This document shows, in pieces, positions 34,665-44,068 of a DNA stretch of 64,000 nucleotides. The notes under the pieces were generated by a model. That model saw nothing but the letters and a program-made list of their open reading frames with translations. It was not told where the DNA came from and did no database searches. Numbering within the stretch: position 1 is the stretch's first letter; the number at the start of each line of letters is the position of its first letter. The DNA is from Pseudorhizobium flavum (GTDB lineage Bacteria > Pseudomonadota > Alphaproteobacteria > Rhizobiales > Rhizobiaceae), in NCBI RefSeq assembly GCF_902502825.2, contig NZ_LR723670.1, forward strand, positions 558,001-622,000, written 5' to 3'. The position numbers and the translations under genes are program-made.

Positions 34665-36439
34665 CAGATCCCCTGTGTCTGCATCCACATTTCAAGGAGC
34701 CCTACCTGCCAAAGCTCCGACCCGCGAAGCGGGGTGATATGATCAGAGGGGTTGTCGAACAGCTGATTCAGGTAGTCCTTGCGGAATATCCCGCGGTCGC
34801 GTGCAGCCTGCGACCCCAACGCATCGCGAACCATATCGAGATAGGGTCCGTCGACGTATTTCAGCTGGGGTACCGGGAAGTAACCCTTCTTTCGATCGAT
34901 GACTTCCGAAGGTACGACGAGGCGCGCTGCGTCCTTAAGCACGCCTTTGCCGCCTTCCCGCAGCTTCTCTTCCGGTGGGATCTTGGCCGCCAGTTCAACG
35001 AGTTCGTGGTCGAGGAAGGGCACGCGTGCCTCTAGGCCCCAGGCCATGGTCATGTTGTCCACTCGTTTGACCGGGTCGTCCACCAGCATGACCTGGCTGT
35101 CGAGACGAAGGGCGGCATCAACAGCCGTGTCCGCGCCGGGGGAGCGAAGGTGGCGATCAACGAATTCGAAGCTGACGTCGCTCTCCGTCACCCACTCGGG
35201 ATTGAGGTGCTGCGAAAGCTTGTCGTGCGAGCGATCGAAAAATACCTTTGCATAGTCGTGGCTGACGTCGTTCGACTGTGCAAGCGGCGGATACCAATGA
35301 TAGCCACCGAAGACCTCATCGGCCCCCTGGCCAGACTGCACCACCCGGATATGTTTCGAGACCTCCTGCGACAACAGGTAGAAACCGGCATTATCGTAGG
35401 AGACCATAGGCTCGGACATCGCCGCGAAGACGCCCGGCAAGGCCTCCATGAGGCGTTCCGACGGCACAAAGATCTGGTGATGATCCGTGCCGAACCTCTT
35501 GGCGACGATGTCGGAATAGATGAATTCGTCGCCCTTTTCTCCGTTCGCGGCTTCAAAACCTACCGAGAAGGTCATGAGGTCCTTCTGGCCCATTTCTGCC
35601 AGAAGGCCGACGATGAGGCTGGAATCGACGCCCCCGGAAAGCAGGACGCCTACCGGAACATCAGCCACCATCCGACGGCGAACTGCCGTTCTCAGAGCAT
35701 CCAGCACGAGATCCCGCCATTCCGTCGAGGAAAGCTTGCTCATTGATGGATCGCGCTGGTAGGGCGGCGCCCAATAGACGGTGTCTTCTTCGCGCCCATC
35801 AGCCTCGATGACGCGGATCGTCGCTGGCGGCAGCTTCTGGATACCGTTGACGATCGTGTGTGGCGGGGGCACCACCGCATGGAAGGTCATGTAGTGATGC
35901 AGCGCCGTCTTGTTAATCGAAGTGTCGATGTCGCCACTCTTCAGAAGCGCCGGAAGGAAGGAGGCAAACCGGATCGCACCTCCAGTCCGGGCAAAGTAGA
36001 GCGGCTTGATACCGAACCGGTCCCTCGCCATGACGACCCGACCGCTGTCGCGCTCGTGGATGACGAACGCGAACATGCCGTGAAAGCGCTTCACGCACTC
36101 GGTTCCCCAGGCATGCCATGATTTCAGGATCACCTCGGTGTCGCCGTGCGAAAAGAAGCGATAGCCCTTGGCTTCCAGCTCGCTGCGGAGTTCGGGATAA
36201 TTGTAGATGCAGCCATTGAACGCGATGGTGAGGCCAAGATCGGCATCCACCATGGGCTGGCGAGCCTTCTGCGAGAGGTCGATGATGGACAGGCGCCGGT
36301 GGCCGAGCGCCGCATTGCCATGGATAACCAACCCGGAGCCATCCGGCCCCCTCGGCGCTATCGCATCCATCATTTTCGCCTGCACGAGGGGCGAGGGCTG
36401 TCCCCCATCAAACCGCACTTCACCACAGATCCCACACAC
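34664..36439 (-). CDS. asnO: N-acetylglutaminylglutamine amidotransferase (asparagine synthase-like)
   Basis: Converts N-acetylglutaminylglutamine to its amide (NAGGN), an osmoprotectant. Of 591 residues, the N-terminal half is a class II glutaminase whose nucleophile must be Cys1. That requires the GTG start at 36439, giving (M)CGICGEVRFDG, rather than the longer frame. Next come RRLSIIDLS and NGCIYNYPELR. The C-terminal asparagine-synthase half has the PP-loop SGGVDSS and the LEARVPFLDHELVE motif. It is first gene of the operon and divergent from a MarR gene, with a palindromic site between them. Confidence 0.93.
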   Translation of the reverse strand: MCGICGEVRFDGGQPSPLVQAKMMDAIAPRGPDGSGLVIHGNAALGHRRLSIIDLSQKARQPMVDADLGLTIAFNGCIYNYPELRSELEAKGYRFFSHGDTEVILKSWHAWGTECVKRFHGMFAFVIHERDSGRVVMARDRFGIKPLYFARTGGAIRFASFLPALLKSGDIDTSINKTALHHYMTFHAVVPPPHTIVNGIQKLPPATIRVIEADGREEDTVYWAPPYQRDPSMSKLSSTEWRDLVLDALRTAVRRRMVADVPVGVLLSGGVDSSLIVGLLAEMGQKDLMTFSVGFEAANGEKGDEFIYSDIVAKRFGTDHHQIFVPSERLMEALPGVFAAMSEPMVSYDNAGFYLLSQEVSKHIRVVQSGQGADEVFGGYHWYPPLAQSNDVSHDYAKVFFDRSHDKLSQHLNPEWVTESDVSFEFVDRHLRSPGADTAVDAALRLDSQVMLVDDPVKRVDNMTMAWGLEARVPFLDHELVELAAKIPPEEKLREGGKGVLKDAARLVVPSEVIDRKKGYFPVPQLKYVDGPYLDMVRDALGSQAARDRGIFRKDYLNQLFDNPSDHITPLRGSELWQVGLLEMWMQTQGI

Positions 36440-36487
36440 GGTTCCTATCAATCCTCTCTTGTTCTTGAATGGCCTGAAATAATACTA

Positions 36488-36506
36488 GATCTAATAGTTA
36501 GAGATC
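36488..36506. promoter_or_regulatory. Imperfect palindrome between asnO and marR
   Basis: GATCTAATAGTTAGAGATC contains the perfect core CTAA-TAG-TTAG, with GATC arms on both sides and one inserted base in the right arm. At 19 bases in an A/T-rich gap of 86 bases between divergent starts, it is a good candidate operator for the MarR protein. Confidence 0.5.
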
Positions 36507-36525
36507 GAATGGATATGGTCAAGGC

Positions 36526-36993
36526 ATGAATGTCGCGGCAAACGAGACGGATGGGAAAAGGTTGCAGACGGAAGCCCGGGTGGTCGAGAAGGCAGTCCGG
36601 CGAATCGTCCGGGCCCACGATCTTCAATCACGGGCGCTTTCGAAGCGATGCGGGCTGACGGCGGCGCAACTCATCCTCATGAAGGGCATCATGGAGCTTG
36701 GGGAGGTAACCTCCGTGGCGCTTTCCATCTATGCTGACATCAGCCCGGCGACCGTGGTGACGATCCTTGATAATCTGGAGGAGCGCGGGCTGATCCAGCG
36801 ATACCGGTCCGGTACCGACCGGAGGATCGTCCATACGAGACTCACGCCGGAGGGTTCCCGACTGGTATCCGAAGCGCCGGAGCCGATGGGAGACGTATTT
36901 CTGAAGAACTTCGCTGGCCTTCCCCCACAGCAACGCCAGGCGCTGGCGCAGGCTGTCCTGCAATTGGCCGAGTTGATGTCTCCGGCCAGGTAG
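36526..36993 (+). CDS. MarR family transcriptional regulator
   Basis: A 155-residue MarR-type winged-helix regulator with the DNA-binding core GLTAAQLILMKGIMELGEVTSVALSIYADISPATVVTILDNLEERGLIQRYR (key part: the S-P-A-T-V-V-T-I-L-D-N-L-E recognition helix and wing D-R-R). It is divergent from the NAGGN operon. Its own start and asnO share the gap containing the palindrome, so it probably controls osmoprotectant synthesis and itself. The ligand, if any, is unknown. Confidence 0.85.
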   Translation: MNVAANETDGKRLQTEARVVEKAVRRIVRAHDLQSRALSKRCGLTAAQLILMKGIMELGEVTSVALSIYADISPATVVTILDNLEERGLIQRYRSGTDRRIVHTRLTPEGSRLVSEAPEPMGDVFLKNFAGLPPQQRQALAQAVLQLAELMSPAR

Positions 36994-37094
36994 CGAGCCA
37001 ATAACGGTAGTGGATCGGCCGGAAGCGACGGGCCTCCTATTGTTGACGAAATCCGATATCCTAACTTGTCTTGCGAACGCTGAAGGAGGCAGCA

Positions 37095-37319
37095 ATGACG
37101 ATTACAAAGGAAGAGATCAGGCAGGTCCTAGGCTCGGTCGAGGACGGTTTTGCGGCTGAGATCGTGGCAACCGGCGCGAGTTTCCAGGACCTGATAGAAG
37201 CATGGGCCTGGCTCAACAGTGACGAGGCGCTGATCAACGAGGGGCATCATCTGCCAAGCCCTCGCGTGGCCGAGCTCGTTGCCATGCTGGAGCCGGAGCA
37301 GGACGAAGACCGCGGTTGA
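37095..37319 (+). CDS. Small acidic protein of unknown function
   Basis: A 74-residue protein, MTITKEEIRQVLGSVEDGF then IVATGASFQDLIEAWAWLNSDEALINEGHHLPS and an acidic tail (EPEQDEDRG). It is predicted helical and soluble. AAGGAGGC 5 bases upstream of the ATG gives a strong ribosome site, so translation is likely. I recognise no family. It lies after the marR gene on the same strand, but 100 bases separate them. Confidence 0.65.
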   Translation: MTITKEEIRQVLGSVEDGFAAEIVATGASFQDLIEAWAWLNSDEALINEGHHLPSPRVAELVAMLEPEQDEDRG

Positions 37320-37521
37320 GGTGGGGGCTGCCGCATCCGTCCCTCTGACGTGGCGCGCCAGAATCTCTGGCAACTGAGCGACGTCCACAGGTGGCAGAAG
37401 TTTGCTGCAGCTTGAATTTCGTCAGCAAACCGTCGCATAAGGCGCAAGTTGAGCGCTGTTGAAGCCGATCGGCACGATCAGGCTTAGCGCAACCTCTCGA
37501 CCGAACGTCCCGGAGCCTCGC

Positions 37522-38175
37522 ATGATCCATCTGGCAGATAGCGCGCCTGTTGCTTCTGGCAATAACTCGGCTGTGTATCGCCACCCTGACGACTCGTCGA
37601 TCCTTGTAAAGGTGGTGCGGCCCGAAGCCGTCAAGCGTCAGAAGACCCGCTGGGGATTCCTGCGTGGCCGCCGTCGCCGCTTCTATCATCTGAAGAATTT
37701 CATGCGGGTTCTGGAGGAGCAGGTGGCTTATTACGCCGCCGAGGGACATGCTTCGCAGCATCTGGAAGAGGTGGTCGGCTTGATCGACACCGATATTGGG
37801 CCGGGGCTTGCGGTTCGATGCGAGACCTTTCGGAGCGACATCGCCCCCGCCGTGGCGAGCCTGATGAAGTCCGGTCAGTTGGACAGGAGCATATTGCTTC
37901 TGCTGGAGGAGTTTTTTGACTGGCTTGAACGCAGTCCGCTCGTGGTCAACGAGCTTGGAATCGACAATCTCGTGCTTTCAGATCGTCTGCCGGGGCGGCT
38001 CCGGATCGTGCTGATCGATGGTTATGGGGAAAACGCCGCAATTCCGTTGAAAAGCTGGTCGCAGTCACTTAATCGATACGACAAGCGTCAGAAGGTTGAG
38101 AAACTCCGTGCCCGCCTGAACGCGGCGCTGTCGTCCGAGGACGCTCTCGATCGATCATTGACTGCGAGCGGATAG
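37522..38175 (+). CDS. YrbL-like protein, PhoP-network family
   Basis: A 217-residue protein of the YrbL (PhoP regulatory network) family, which has a degenerate protein-kinase-like fold. Visible are PVASGNNSAVYRHPDDSSILVKVV (a nucleotide-loop-like start with an invariant-type Lys in VKV), an Arg/Lys-rich loop, and VNELGIDNLVLSDR with IVLIDGYGEN resembling the catalytic and metal loops. The substrate is unknown. It stands 56 bases before a glycosyltransferase gene and may modify surface sugars or their precursors; this is inferred from context. The ATG at 37522 is preferred over the longer frame. Confidence 0.7.
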   Translation: MIHLADSAPVASGNNSAVYRHPDDSSILVKVVRPEAVKRQKTRWGFLRGRRRRFYHLKNFMRVLEEQVAYYAAEGHASQHLEEVVGLIDTDIGPGLAVRCETFRSDIAPAVASLMKSGQLDRSILLLLEEFFDWLERSPLVVNELGIDNLVLSDRLPGRLRIVLIDGYGENAAIPLKSWSQSLNRYDKRQKVEKLRARLNAALSSEDALDRSLTASG

Positions 38176-38231
38176 GCGCTCTCGTCAGGCTTGGCTATAC
38201 TGCCGCGTCCACCCCGTTCCGATGAGTCCTG

Positions 38232-38990
38232 ATGCACAGCGCCGACACCCCCCTCCAGGTCATCATTTACGCGATCAACCTCGACCGCTCCCGGGAGCGG
38301 TGGGAAGAACTCTCTCGCGAGGCTGCTGACCTGGGCCTGCCTATTCACAGGATCGCGGCGGTCGACGGCAGTCTTGTCGACGCAGGAGATCGGGTGGACG
38401 CGAACGAAGCTGCCTTCATGCGTAACAACGGGCGCCATATGATCCCGGGCGAGTATGGGTGCTATCGCAGCCACATGAAGGCCCTGTCGACCTTTCTTGA
38501 GGCCGGGCTGCCTCAGGCAATCATCGTTGAAGACGACATCAGGCTTTCATCGGATCTGCCGCAGCGTGCGGCGGCGGCACTCGCAATCGTTCCGGGGGTG
38601 GATGTAGTTAAACTGTTCAATCACCGTATGGTCGGATTCAGGAGCTATGCAACGACCGCTCAAGGCGACCGCATCGGCCGTGCCATCCACGGTCCCTTGG
38701 GGTCAACGGCCTGCTACGCGGTCACGCGCGCTGGTGCTGCGAAACTTGTTGAGCGGATGAAGGTGATGGAATACCCGTTCGACATCGCGTTGGAGCGTGG
38801 CTGGGCGATAGGCGCGGAAGTCTTGACCGTAGACACGGATGTCGTCACCTCCAAGCGGTCTACAAGCACTATTGCCAACCGAAGCGGCTACAAGGAGAGA
38901 AAGTTTGTCTGGTGGAAGCGCCTCCCGACTCATTGGCAGCGGGCGAAGGACTATCTCCAACGGATCCTGTATGCCCTAAAAGGGATTTGA
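38232..38990 (+). CDS. Glycosyltransferase family 25 protein
   Basis: A 252-residue GT25-type (LPS-biosynthesis) transferase. The start IYAINLDRSRERWEEL is the family hallmark, followed by HRIAAVDGSLVD, GEYGCYRSHMKAL and the metal/donor motif IIVEDDIRLS (D-D). GSTACYAVTRAGAAKL completes the fold. It is likely to add a sugar to an LPS core or O-antigen. The O-antigen ligase gene starts 4 bases after its stop, so both act in envelope polysaccharide assembly. Confidence 0.85.
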   Translation: MHSADTPLQVIIYAINLDRSRERWEELSREAADLGLPIHRIAAVDGSLVDAGDRVDANEAAFMRNNGRHMIPGEYGCYRSHMKALSTFLEAGLPQAIIVEDDIRLSSDLPQRAAAALAIVPGVDVVKLFNHRMVGFRSYATTAQGDRIGRAIHGPLGSTACYAVTRAGAAKLVERMKVMEYPFDIALERGWAIGAEVLTVDTDVVTSKRSTSTIANRSGYKERKFVWWKRLPTHWQRAKDYLQRILYALKGI

Positions 38991-38994
38991 GTTG

Positions 38995-40308
38995 ATGCCG
39001 GCCGTTGCGCTCTCTCGGTCTGATCCCTTTCTTCTTCCACTGCTGTGGGTGCTGATGGCATCGGCGATGCTGGTCGAGAGCGACACGTACCGCTATGCCA
39101 CGCTGGCGCTCGTCGCGCTTTCGATGATCCGTTTTCGTGACGACGTTCGCCTCGTCTCGCGTGACTGGCTTGCCTGGTTCTGTTGGCTCTGGGCCGCCTA
39201 CGCTGCTATGCGCTTCGTGATCGGCATGACGGTTCATGACGTACGCGGCACCTCCGAGTGGTTGTACATATTCCCGCTCTTCTTTCCGGCCCTTGGGGTG
39301 GCCCTCTACAAGACACGTCAATACGTCTTTCCGGCCGCAATCGTTTTGATCGCCGCCGGAGCTGTAGGATTGCTGGCTAGCATCGACTGGGCTGCACTCA
39401 GGAGCGGCGAGCGCGTATTCCCTCTCTTTCACAATAATCCCATCCATGCGGCGATCGGATGCGGCATGCTTCTGGTTACAAGCATTTGCTGGATGCTCCA
39501 CGTCGTGGAAACGCGGCGCTATGACGGGTGGCGTCTCGCCGCGGTTCTCGGAATGGGGTTCCTGACAGTGCTGTTGAGCGGGATCGGTATTTTAGGCGCC
39601 CAGTCGAAAGGGGTATGGCTCGCCCTCGGCCCTGTAGCGGGCTTCATGTCCCTGGCGATCGTGGCGTTCTACGGCAGGCGTCTGGCATTGGCCGTCCTTG
39701 CCGTCCTGCTGGTGGCAATGCTGGGGATAATCGTTGCGCAGGAGGATACGAGGCGCGTGGCTGGTCCCACCATAGAAGCCGCCGGTGAGTTGTTCAGCTT
39801 TGGAACGGAACATGTCGATCCCCGAGACGCCATGCGCCGTGCCGTAGAGAATCCCGACACTCCCCAATCCATGCGGGAGCGCCTGATGCTGTGGACCAAC
39901 GCCCTGGATACGGTGGAATCATCTCCGTGGTTCGGCTGGGGGAACCTCTGGCAGGATCGATGGCGGCAGGGTACCTATCAAGATACGAACCACCAGTTGC
40001 TCCACAATGGCTACCTCGAGATATTGGTGAGGCACGGCCTCTTTGGTACTTTGGTACTCGCCATCTTCATCCTGGTCTCCGTGCGCAGGATATACGTAGC
40101 GAGGCGGCAGGGGATCATCTCTGCCAGCCTCATGCTCTACCTGTACAGTCTGAGCCTGTTTTTCTTCATCACCATCGCAACGAACTCGAACAATCGCCTG
40201 GCGCTGGGCGAGAGCTACTTCCTGCTCGCGGGGGCGGCCGTCTTTGCGATCTCGCTCGCGATGCGAGGCGAGCGGACAAAGCCCGCCGATATCGCGCAAG
40301 CTGATTAG
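38995..40308 (+). CDS. O-antigen ligase / Wzy-type polymerase
   Basis: A 437-residue inner-membrane protein with about eleven hydrophobic segments. A large periplasmic loop contains the Wzy_C signature TNHQLLHNGYLEILVRHGLFG (key His-Asn and R-x-G). This family joins O-polysaccharide to lipid A-core or polymerises it. Translation starts at ATG 38995, close behind the GT25 stop. No other LPS genes are nearby, so the module of three genes (YrbL-like, GT25, ligase) is isolated. Confidence 0.83.
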   Translation: MPAVALSRSDPFLLPLLWVLMASAMLVESDTYRYATLALVALSMIRFRDDVRLVSRDWLAWFCWLWAAYAAMRFVIGMTVHDVRGTSEWLYIFPLFFPALGVALYKTRQYVFPAAIVLIAAGAVGLLASIDWAALRSGERVFPLFHNNPIHAAIGCGMLLVTSICWMLHVVETRRYDGWRLAAVLGMGFLTVLLSGIGILGAQSKGVWLALGPVAGFMSLAIVAFYGRRLALAVLAVLLVAMLGIIVAQEDTRRVAGPTIEAAGELFSFGTEHVDPRDAMRRAVENPDTPQSMRERLMLWTNALDTVESSPWFGWGNLWQDRWRQGTYQDTNHQLLHNGYLEILVRHGLFGTLVLAIFILVSVRRIYVARRQGIISASLMLYLYSLSLFFFITIATNSNNRLALGESYFLLAGAAVFAISLAMRGERTKPADIAQAD

Positions 40309-40383
40309 TCACGTCCCGCTGGCACTCGTTATCTGGTTTTCGCAGTGTTTCAATGCCGTGAACTCTGCTGAGGTTTGAGGGTC

Positions 40384-41058
40384 TCAGGATTGTTTCGCCA
40401 CAGGTTGTGTCACATAGGCGATGACGGCATCCGAAATCATCCGCTTATGGCGATCATAAAGGGCGGGCTCCGATAGGTCCCGGTGAAAGATCGTGCCGAA
40501 GGTGTAGCGGTTGGACACGCGGAAGAAGCAGAAGGCGCTGATCAGCATGTGCAGGTCCACCGCGTCGACGTCGCGATGGAAGACGCCTTCTCGACGCCCC
40601 CTTTCCAGGATTTCGCCAATCGTCCTGACGATCGAGAGGTTGAGTTCGCCGATCTCGGACGATCGCTTCATGTGGTTCGCGTGGTGGATATTCTCGATGC
40701 TGACCAACCGGACGAAGTCGGGATTGTTCTCATCATGGTCGAAGGTGCTGGCAACCAGGGTCCGCAGTGCCTCGACCGGCGGCATGTCGGCAAGTTCAAG
40801 ATCGGCTTCGAGCGAGCGGATCTTGCGGTAGGCCTTTTCGAGGACCGCGAGGTAGAGACCCTCCTTGCTGCCGAAATAGTAGTAGATCATGCGCTTCGAC
40901 GTGCGGGTCTTTTCGGCAATCGCGTCGACGCGGCCGCCGGATAGGCCATAGGCCGAAAACTCCTCCGTCGCGACGTTCAGGATGTCGTCCCGTGTCTTCT
41001 CCGGATCATTCTTCCGGCTTTCTCGCTCTGCAGCCCTGCGCACGTCCACTTCCGTCAC
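40384..41058 (-). CDS. TetR family regulator of the quinate/shikimate cluster
   Basis: A 224-residue TetR protein. The HTH is NPEKTRDDILNVATEEFSAYGLSGGRVDAIAEKTRTSKRMIYYYFGSKEGLY (key part: I-A-E-K-T-R-T-S-K-R-M-I-Y-Y-Y-F), followed by a C-terminal helical domain of the TetR_C_33 type. It is divergent from the aroE-like gene. An 18-bp element lies in the gap and recurs before dctP, so this protein is the best candidate to bind both and respond to a cluster metabolite. Confidence 0.87.
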   Translation of the reverse strand: MTEVDVRRAAERESRKNDPEKTRDDILNVATEEFSAYGLSGGRVDAIAEKTRTSKRMIYYYFGSKEGLYLAVLEKAYRKIRSLEADLELADMPPVEALRTLVASTFDHDENNPDFVRLVSIENIHHANHMKRSSEIGELNLSIVRTIGEILERGRREGVFHRDVDAVDLHMLISAFCFFRVSNRYTFGTIFHRDLSEPALYDRHKRMISDAVIAYVTQPVAKQS

Positions 41059-41133
41059 TTCCCCCGGGGCATCCTCGCGGCCCTCCGCGACGACTCATAG
41101 GGGCCTTACGGTCAGGTTTCAATGGAGCATCGA

Positions 41134-41162
41134 TTGACACGAACTAGTTAGTACATTATTGT
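41134..41162 (+). promoter_or_regulatory. Promoter and operator of the aroE-like/quiC genes
   Basis: TTGACA (41134) and TATTGT (41157) are 17 bases apart. Between them lies CGAACTAGTTAGTACATT (41140-41157), whose 8-base core AACTAGTT is a perfect palindrome. A repressor bound here would block RNA polymerase. The same element appears in the dctP promoter. Confidence 0.6.
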
Positions 41163-41230
41163 GTTGACGGAGAACAGCGTTTTGGGAGGAGCGCCGTCGG
41201 CCGGAATGATCCTGATCATCCGTCGCCGCG

Positions 41231-42142
41231 GTGAATGCAGAAATGGCAGCCGTCGAGCATTCCTCATTTCGTGCCGGGCTTATCGGCAAGGGCATCCAGG
41301 CTTCCCTGACGCCTGCGATGCACATGGAAGAGGGCCGCGCGCAGGGCCTGAATTATCGCTACGTTCTACTCGATCTGGACCGGATCGATGGTGGCGACGA
41401 GCGCCTGCCGAACCTCCTTTCGGATGCGGAAGCGAAAGGCTTCGGTGGCCTGAACATTACCCACCCCTGCAAGCAGGACGTCATCCCCTTCCTCCATACC
41501 CTTTCCGAGGAGGCCATGGCACTTGGTGCCGTCAACACGGTCGTCCTCCGCGATGGCCGGCGGCACGGGCACAACACCGACTGGTGGGGGTTCGCCGAGA
41601 GCTTCCGGCGAGGCCTGCCTGGAGCGACTCTCCGTTCGGTCGTGCAGCTGGGGGCCGGAGGTGCGGGCGCCGCAACGGCCTTTGCCATCCTTCGATCAGG
41701 TGCCGAGAGGCTGACGATCTTCGATCAGGATGCGGCCCGCTCCTCGGTTCTCGCGGAGAGCATGAAAAGGCATTTTCCAGACAGGTCAGTCGTGGCGGGC
41801 CGCGATCTCTCGCAGGACATGGCATCGGCGACGGGGCTGATACACGCGACGCCGACCGGCATGGCGAAGTATCCCGGCCTGCCGCTGCCGGCCGATCTTC
41901 TCGACCCCTCCCTGTGGGTGGCGGAAATCGTCTACTTCCCCTTGAGGACGGAACTGCTGATCGAGGCAGAAAAGGTTGGATGCCGCATCCTGGATGGCGG
42001 CGGCATGGCGGTCTTTCAGGCTGTTGGCGCATTCGAGCTCTTTACCGGCTTGGAACCGGATGCGGACCGCATGCTCCGACACTTCGCCGAGATGACGCGG
42101 GGGCCGGTCCAGCCCGTCCGCGCAGCGGGAGGCGGCCGATGA
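41231..42142 (+). CDS. Shikimate/quinate dehydrogenase (AroE family)
   Basis: Oxidises shikimate and possibly quinate to the 3-dehydro form. The 303 residues carry the shikimate site S-L-T-P near residue 27, the catalytic Lys in NITHPCKQ and Asp in GHNTDWWGF, and a nucleotide loop GAGGAGAATAFAI. It is divergent from the TetR gene, and its stop overlaps the quiC start (ATGA). Location in a catabolic cluster favours a degradative role over the biosynthetic AroE. The start may be GTG 41231 or ATG 41243; neither has a strong ribosome site. Confidence 0.85.
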   Translation: MNAEMAAVEHSSFRAGLIGKGIQASLTPAMHMEEGRAQGLNYRYVLLDLDRIDGGDERLPNLLSDAEAKGFGGLNITHPCKQDVIPFLHTLSEEAMALGAVNTVVLRDGRRHGHNTDWWGFAESFRRGLPGATLRSVVQLGAGGAGAATAFAILRSGAERLTIFDQDAARSSVLAESMKRHFPDRSVVAGRDLSQDMASATGLIHATPTGMAKYPGLPLPADLLDPSLWVAEIVYFPLRTELLIEAEKVGCRILDGGGMAVFQAVGAFELFTGLEPDADRMLRHFAEMTRGPVQPVRAAGGGR

Positions 42143-44028
42143 AGACATCGATCGCAACGGTATCGATCAGCGGCGAACTTCCGGAGAAACTGGAGGCCAT
42201 CGCCAAGGCGGGTTTCGATGGGGTCGAGATCTTCGAGAACGACTTTCTCGCCTTCGACGGTAGCCCACGCGATGTTGGCCGAATGGTCCGGGACGCCGGG
42301 CTCGAGATCACGCTTTTCCAGCCGTTTCGCGATTTCGAGGGGATGCCCGAGCCGCACCGCGCTCGGACCTTCGATCGTGCCGAACGCAAGTTCGATGTCA
42401 TGCAGGAACTGGGAACGGATCTCGTCCTGGTCTGCTCGAACGTCTCGCCGGTCTCGCTCGGTGGGATCGATCGCGCCGCAGCGGATTTCCGCGAACTGGG
42501 CGATAGGGCGGCCAAGCGCGGCCTGCGGGTCGGCTATGAAGCCCTTGCGTGGGGTCGCCATATCTTCGATCATCGTGACGCATGGGAAATCGTCCGCCGC
42601 GCCGATCATCCCAATGTCGGCCTGATCCTTGACAGTTTCCATTCACTGGCGCGCAAGATCGACATCGGTTCGATCCGATCCGTCCCGAAGGACAAGATCT
42701 TTATCGTCCAGCTCGCGGACGCGCCGCTCATCGACATGGACCTCCTCTACTGGAGCAGGCATTTCCGCAACATGCCGGGCGAGGGGGATCTGCCAGTCAC
42801 CGACTTCGTCGCCGCAATCGCGGAAACCGGCTACGACGGCTATTTCTCGCTTGAGATATTCAATGATCAATTTCGTGGCGGCTCGCCCAAGGCGATCGCG
42901 GCCGATGGCCATCGATCGCTGATCTATCTCGGCGATCAGGTGCGGAGAAAATCGGGGGCGGCCACGCTGTCGGTTGCGCCGATGCCCGAGCGCGCCGTGG
43001 TGAAGGGCGTGGCTTTCGTAGAGTTCTCTGTCGGCGAGGCGGATGCCGGCCAGTTGATCGCGATGCTGCATGCGCTCGGTTTCCGCAAGACCGCCGTTCA
43101 CAGAACGAAGAAGGTCAGCGTCTATCAGCAGGGACAGATCCGCATCCTCGTCAATCGGGAATCCGTCGGCTTTGCCAGCGCGGCCTATGCCGTTCACGGG
43201 ACATCCGCCTATGCCATGGCCCTGGAAGTAGAGGATGCATCTGCAGCGTTGGCGCGCGCGGTAGCGTTGGGGGCGGAACCGTTCCACCAGCCGGTAGGAC
43301 CCGGCGAACTGGAGATCCCGGCGATCCGCGGGGTCGGCGGCGGGTTGGTCTATCTGATCGATGGCACGAGCAGCCTAGGCAAAATATGGGAGGTGGACTT
43401 CGTCCCCGCATCTGATGAGGGCCAGCCGGTCCCCGCGAACCTGATTGCCGTAGACCATGTTGCCCAGACGGTGGCCTATGAAGAGATGCTGACCTGGCTT
43501 CTCTTCTATACCTCCATCTTCGAGGCCGCCAAGTCGCCCATGGTGGACATCATCGATCCGGCCGGCGTGGTGCGGAGCCAGGTCGTTGAAAATCGCGACG
43601 GTTCCTTGCGGATCACGATGAACGGCGCCGAGAACCGGAGAACACTGGCGGGCCACTTCATAGCAGAGAAATTCGGCTCCGGTATCCAGCATCTTGCCTT
43701 CAGAAGCACCGATATCTTCAAGACCGCCGAGGCGTTGCGGGCCAACGGCTTCCATACCTTGCCGATCTCGCCAAACTACTACGACGACGTCGAAGCACGT
43801 TTCGGTCTTGAGCCGCAATTGACCGAGCGCATGAAGGCAGAGAACATCCTCTACGACCGGGATGAGCACGGGGAATATTTCCAGCTATACAGCGGAACCT
43901 TCGCTGAGGGATTCTTTTTCGAGATCGTCGAAAGACGCGGCTATCGCGGCTACGGTGCAGCCAATGCGATCTTCCGCATCGCGGCTTTGAGAAAGCAGAT
44001 CCGACCCGAAGGAGTGCCCGCGACATAA
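42139..44028 (+). CDS. quiC: 3-dehydroshikimate dehydratase fused to an HPPD-like domain (QuiC type)
   Basis: Converts 3-dehydroshikimate to protocatechuate. The 629 residues have an N-terminal TIM barrel with all four expected metal ligands: E134 (YEALAWG), D165 (LILDSFH), Q191 (FIVQLAD) and E239 (FSLEIFND). The C-terminal half (about 290-620) is a vicinal-oxygen-chelate domain like 4-hydroxyphenylpyruvate dioxygenase (VDHVAQTV, GIQHLAF, FFFEIVERRGYRGYGAANA, key part: E-x-V-E-R-R). This is the QuiC1 layout described in pseudomonads. The start overlaps the dehydrogenase stop. The open frame extending back to 41161 is in another frame from aroE and is not used. Confidence 0.9.
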   Translation: MKTSIATVSISGELPEKLEAIAKAGFDGVEIFENDFLAFDGSPRDVGRMVRDAGLEITLFQPFRDFEGMPEPHRARTFDRAERKFDVMQELGTDLVLVCSNVSPVSLGGIDRAAADFRELGDRAAKRGLRVGYEALAWGRHIFDHRDAWEIVRRADHPNVGLILDSFHSLARKIDIGSIRSVPKDKIFIVQLADAPLIDMDLLYWSRHFRNMPGEGDLPVTDFVAAIAETGYDGYFSLEIFNDQFRGGSPKAIAADGHRSLIYLGDQVRRKSGAATLSVAPMPERAVVKGVAFVEFSVGEADAGQLIAMLHALGFRKTAVHRTKKVSVYQQGQIRILVNRESVGFASAAYAVHGTSAYAMALEVEDASAALARAVALGAEPFHQPVGPGELEIPAIRGVGGGLVYLIDGTSSLGKIWEVDFVPASDEGQPVPANLIAVDHVAQTVAYEEMLTWLLFYTSIFEAAKSPMVDIIDPAGVVRSQVVENRDGSLRITMNGAENRRTLAGHFIAEKFGSGIQHLAFRSTDIFKTAEALRANGFHTLPISPNYYDDVEARFGLEPQLTERMKAENILYDRDEHGEYFQLYSGTFAEGFFFEIVERRGYRGYGAANAIFRIAALRKQIRPEGVPAT

Positions 44029-44068
44029 CAAATTGCCAGCGCGAAGACACGCGCAACAGGTGGAAGAA

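Noticed and set aside
41161..42138. Upstream extension of the quiC frame
   Set aside because: It overlaps the aroE-like gene in another frame; the sequence there has no domain, while the ATG at 42139 starts the TIM barrel with correct ligand numbering.
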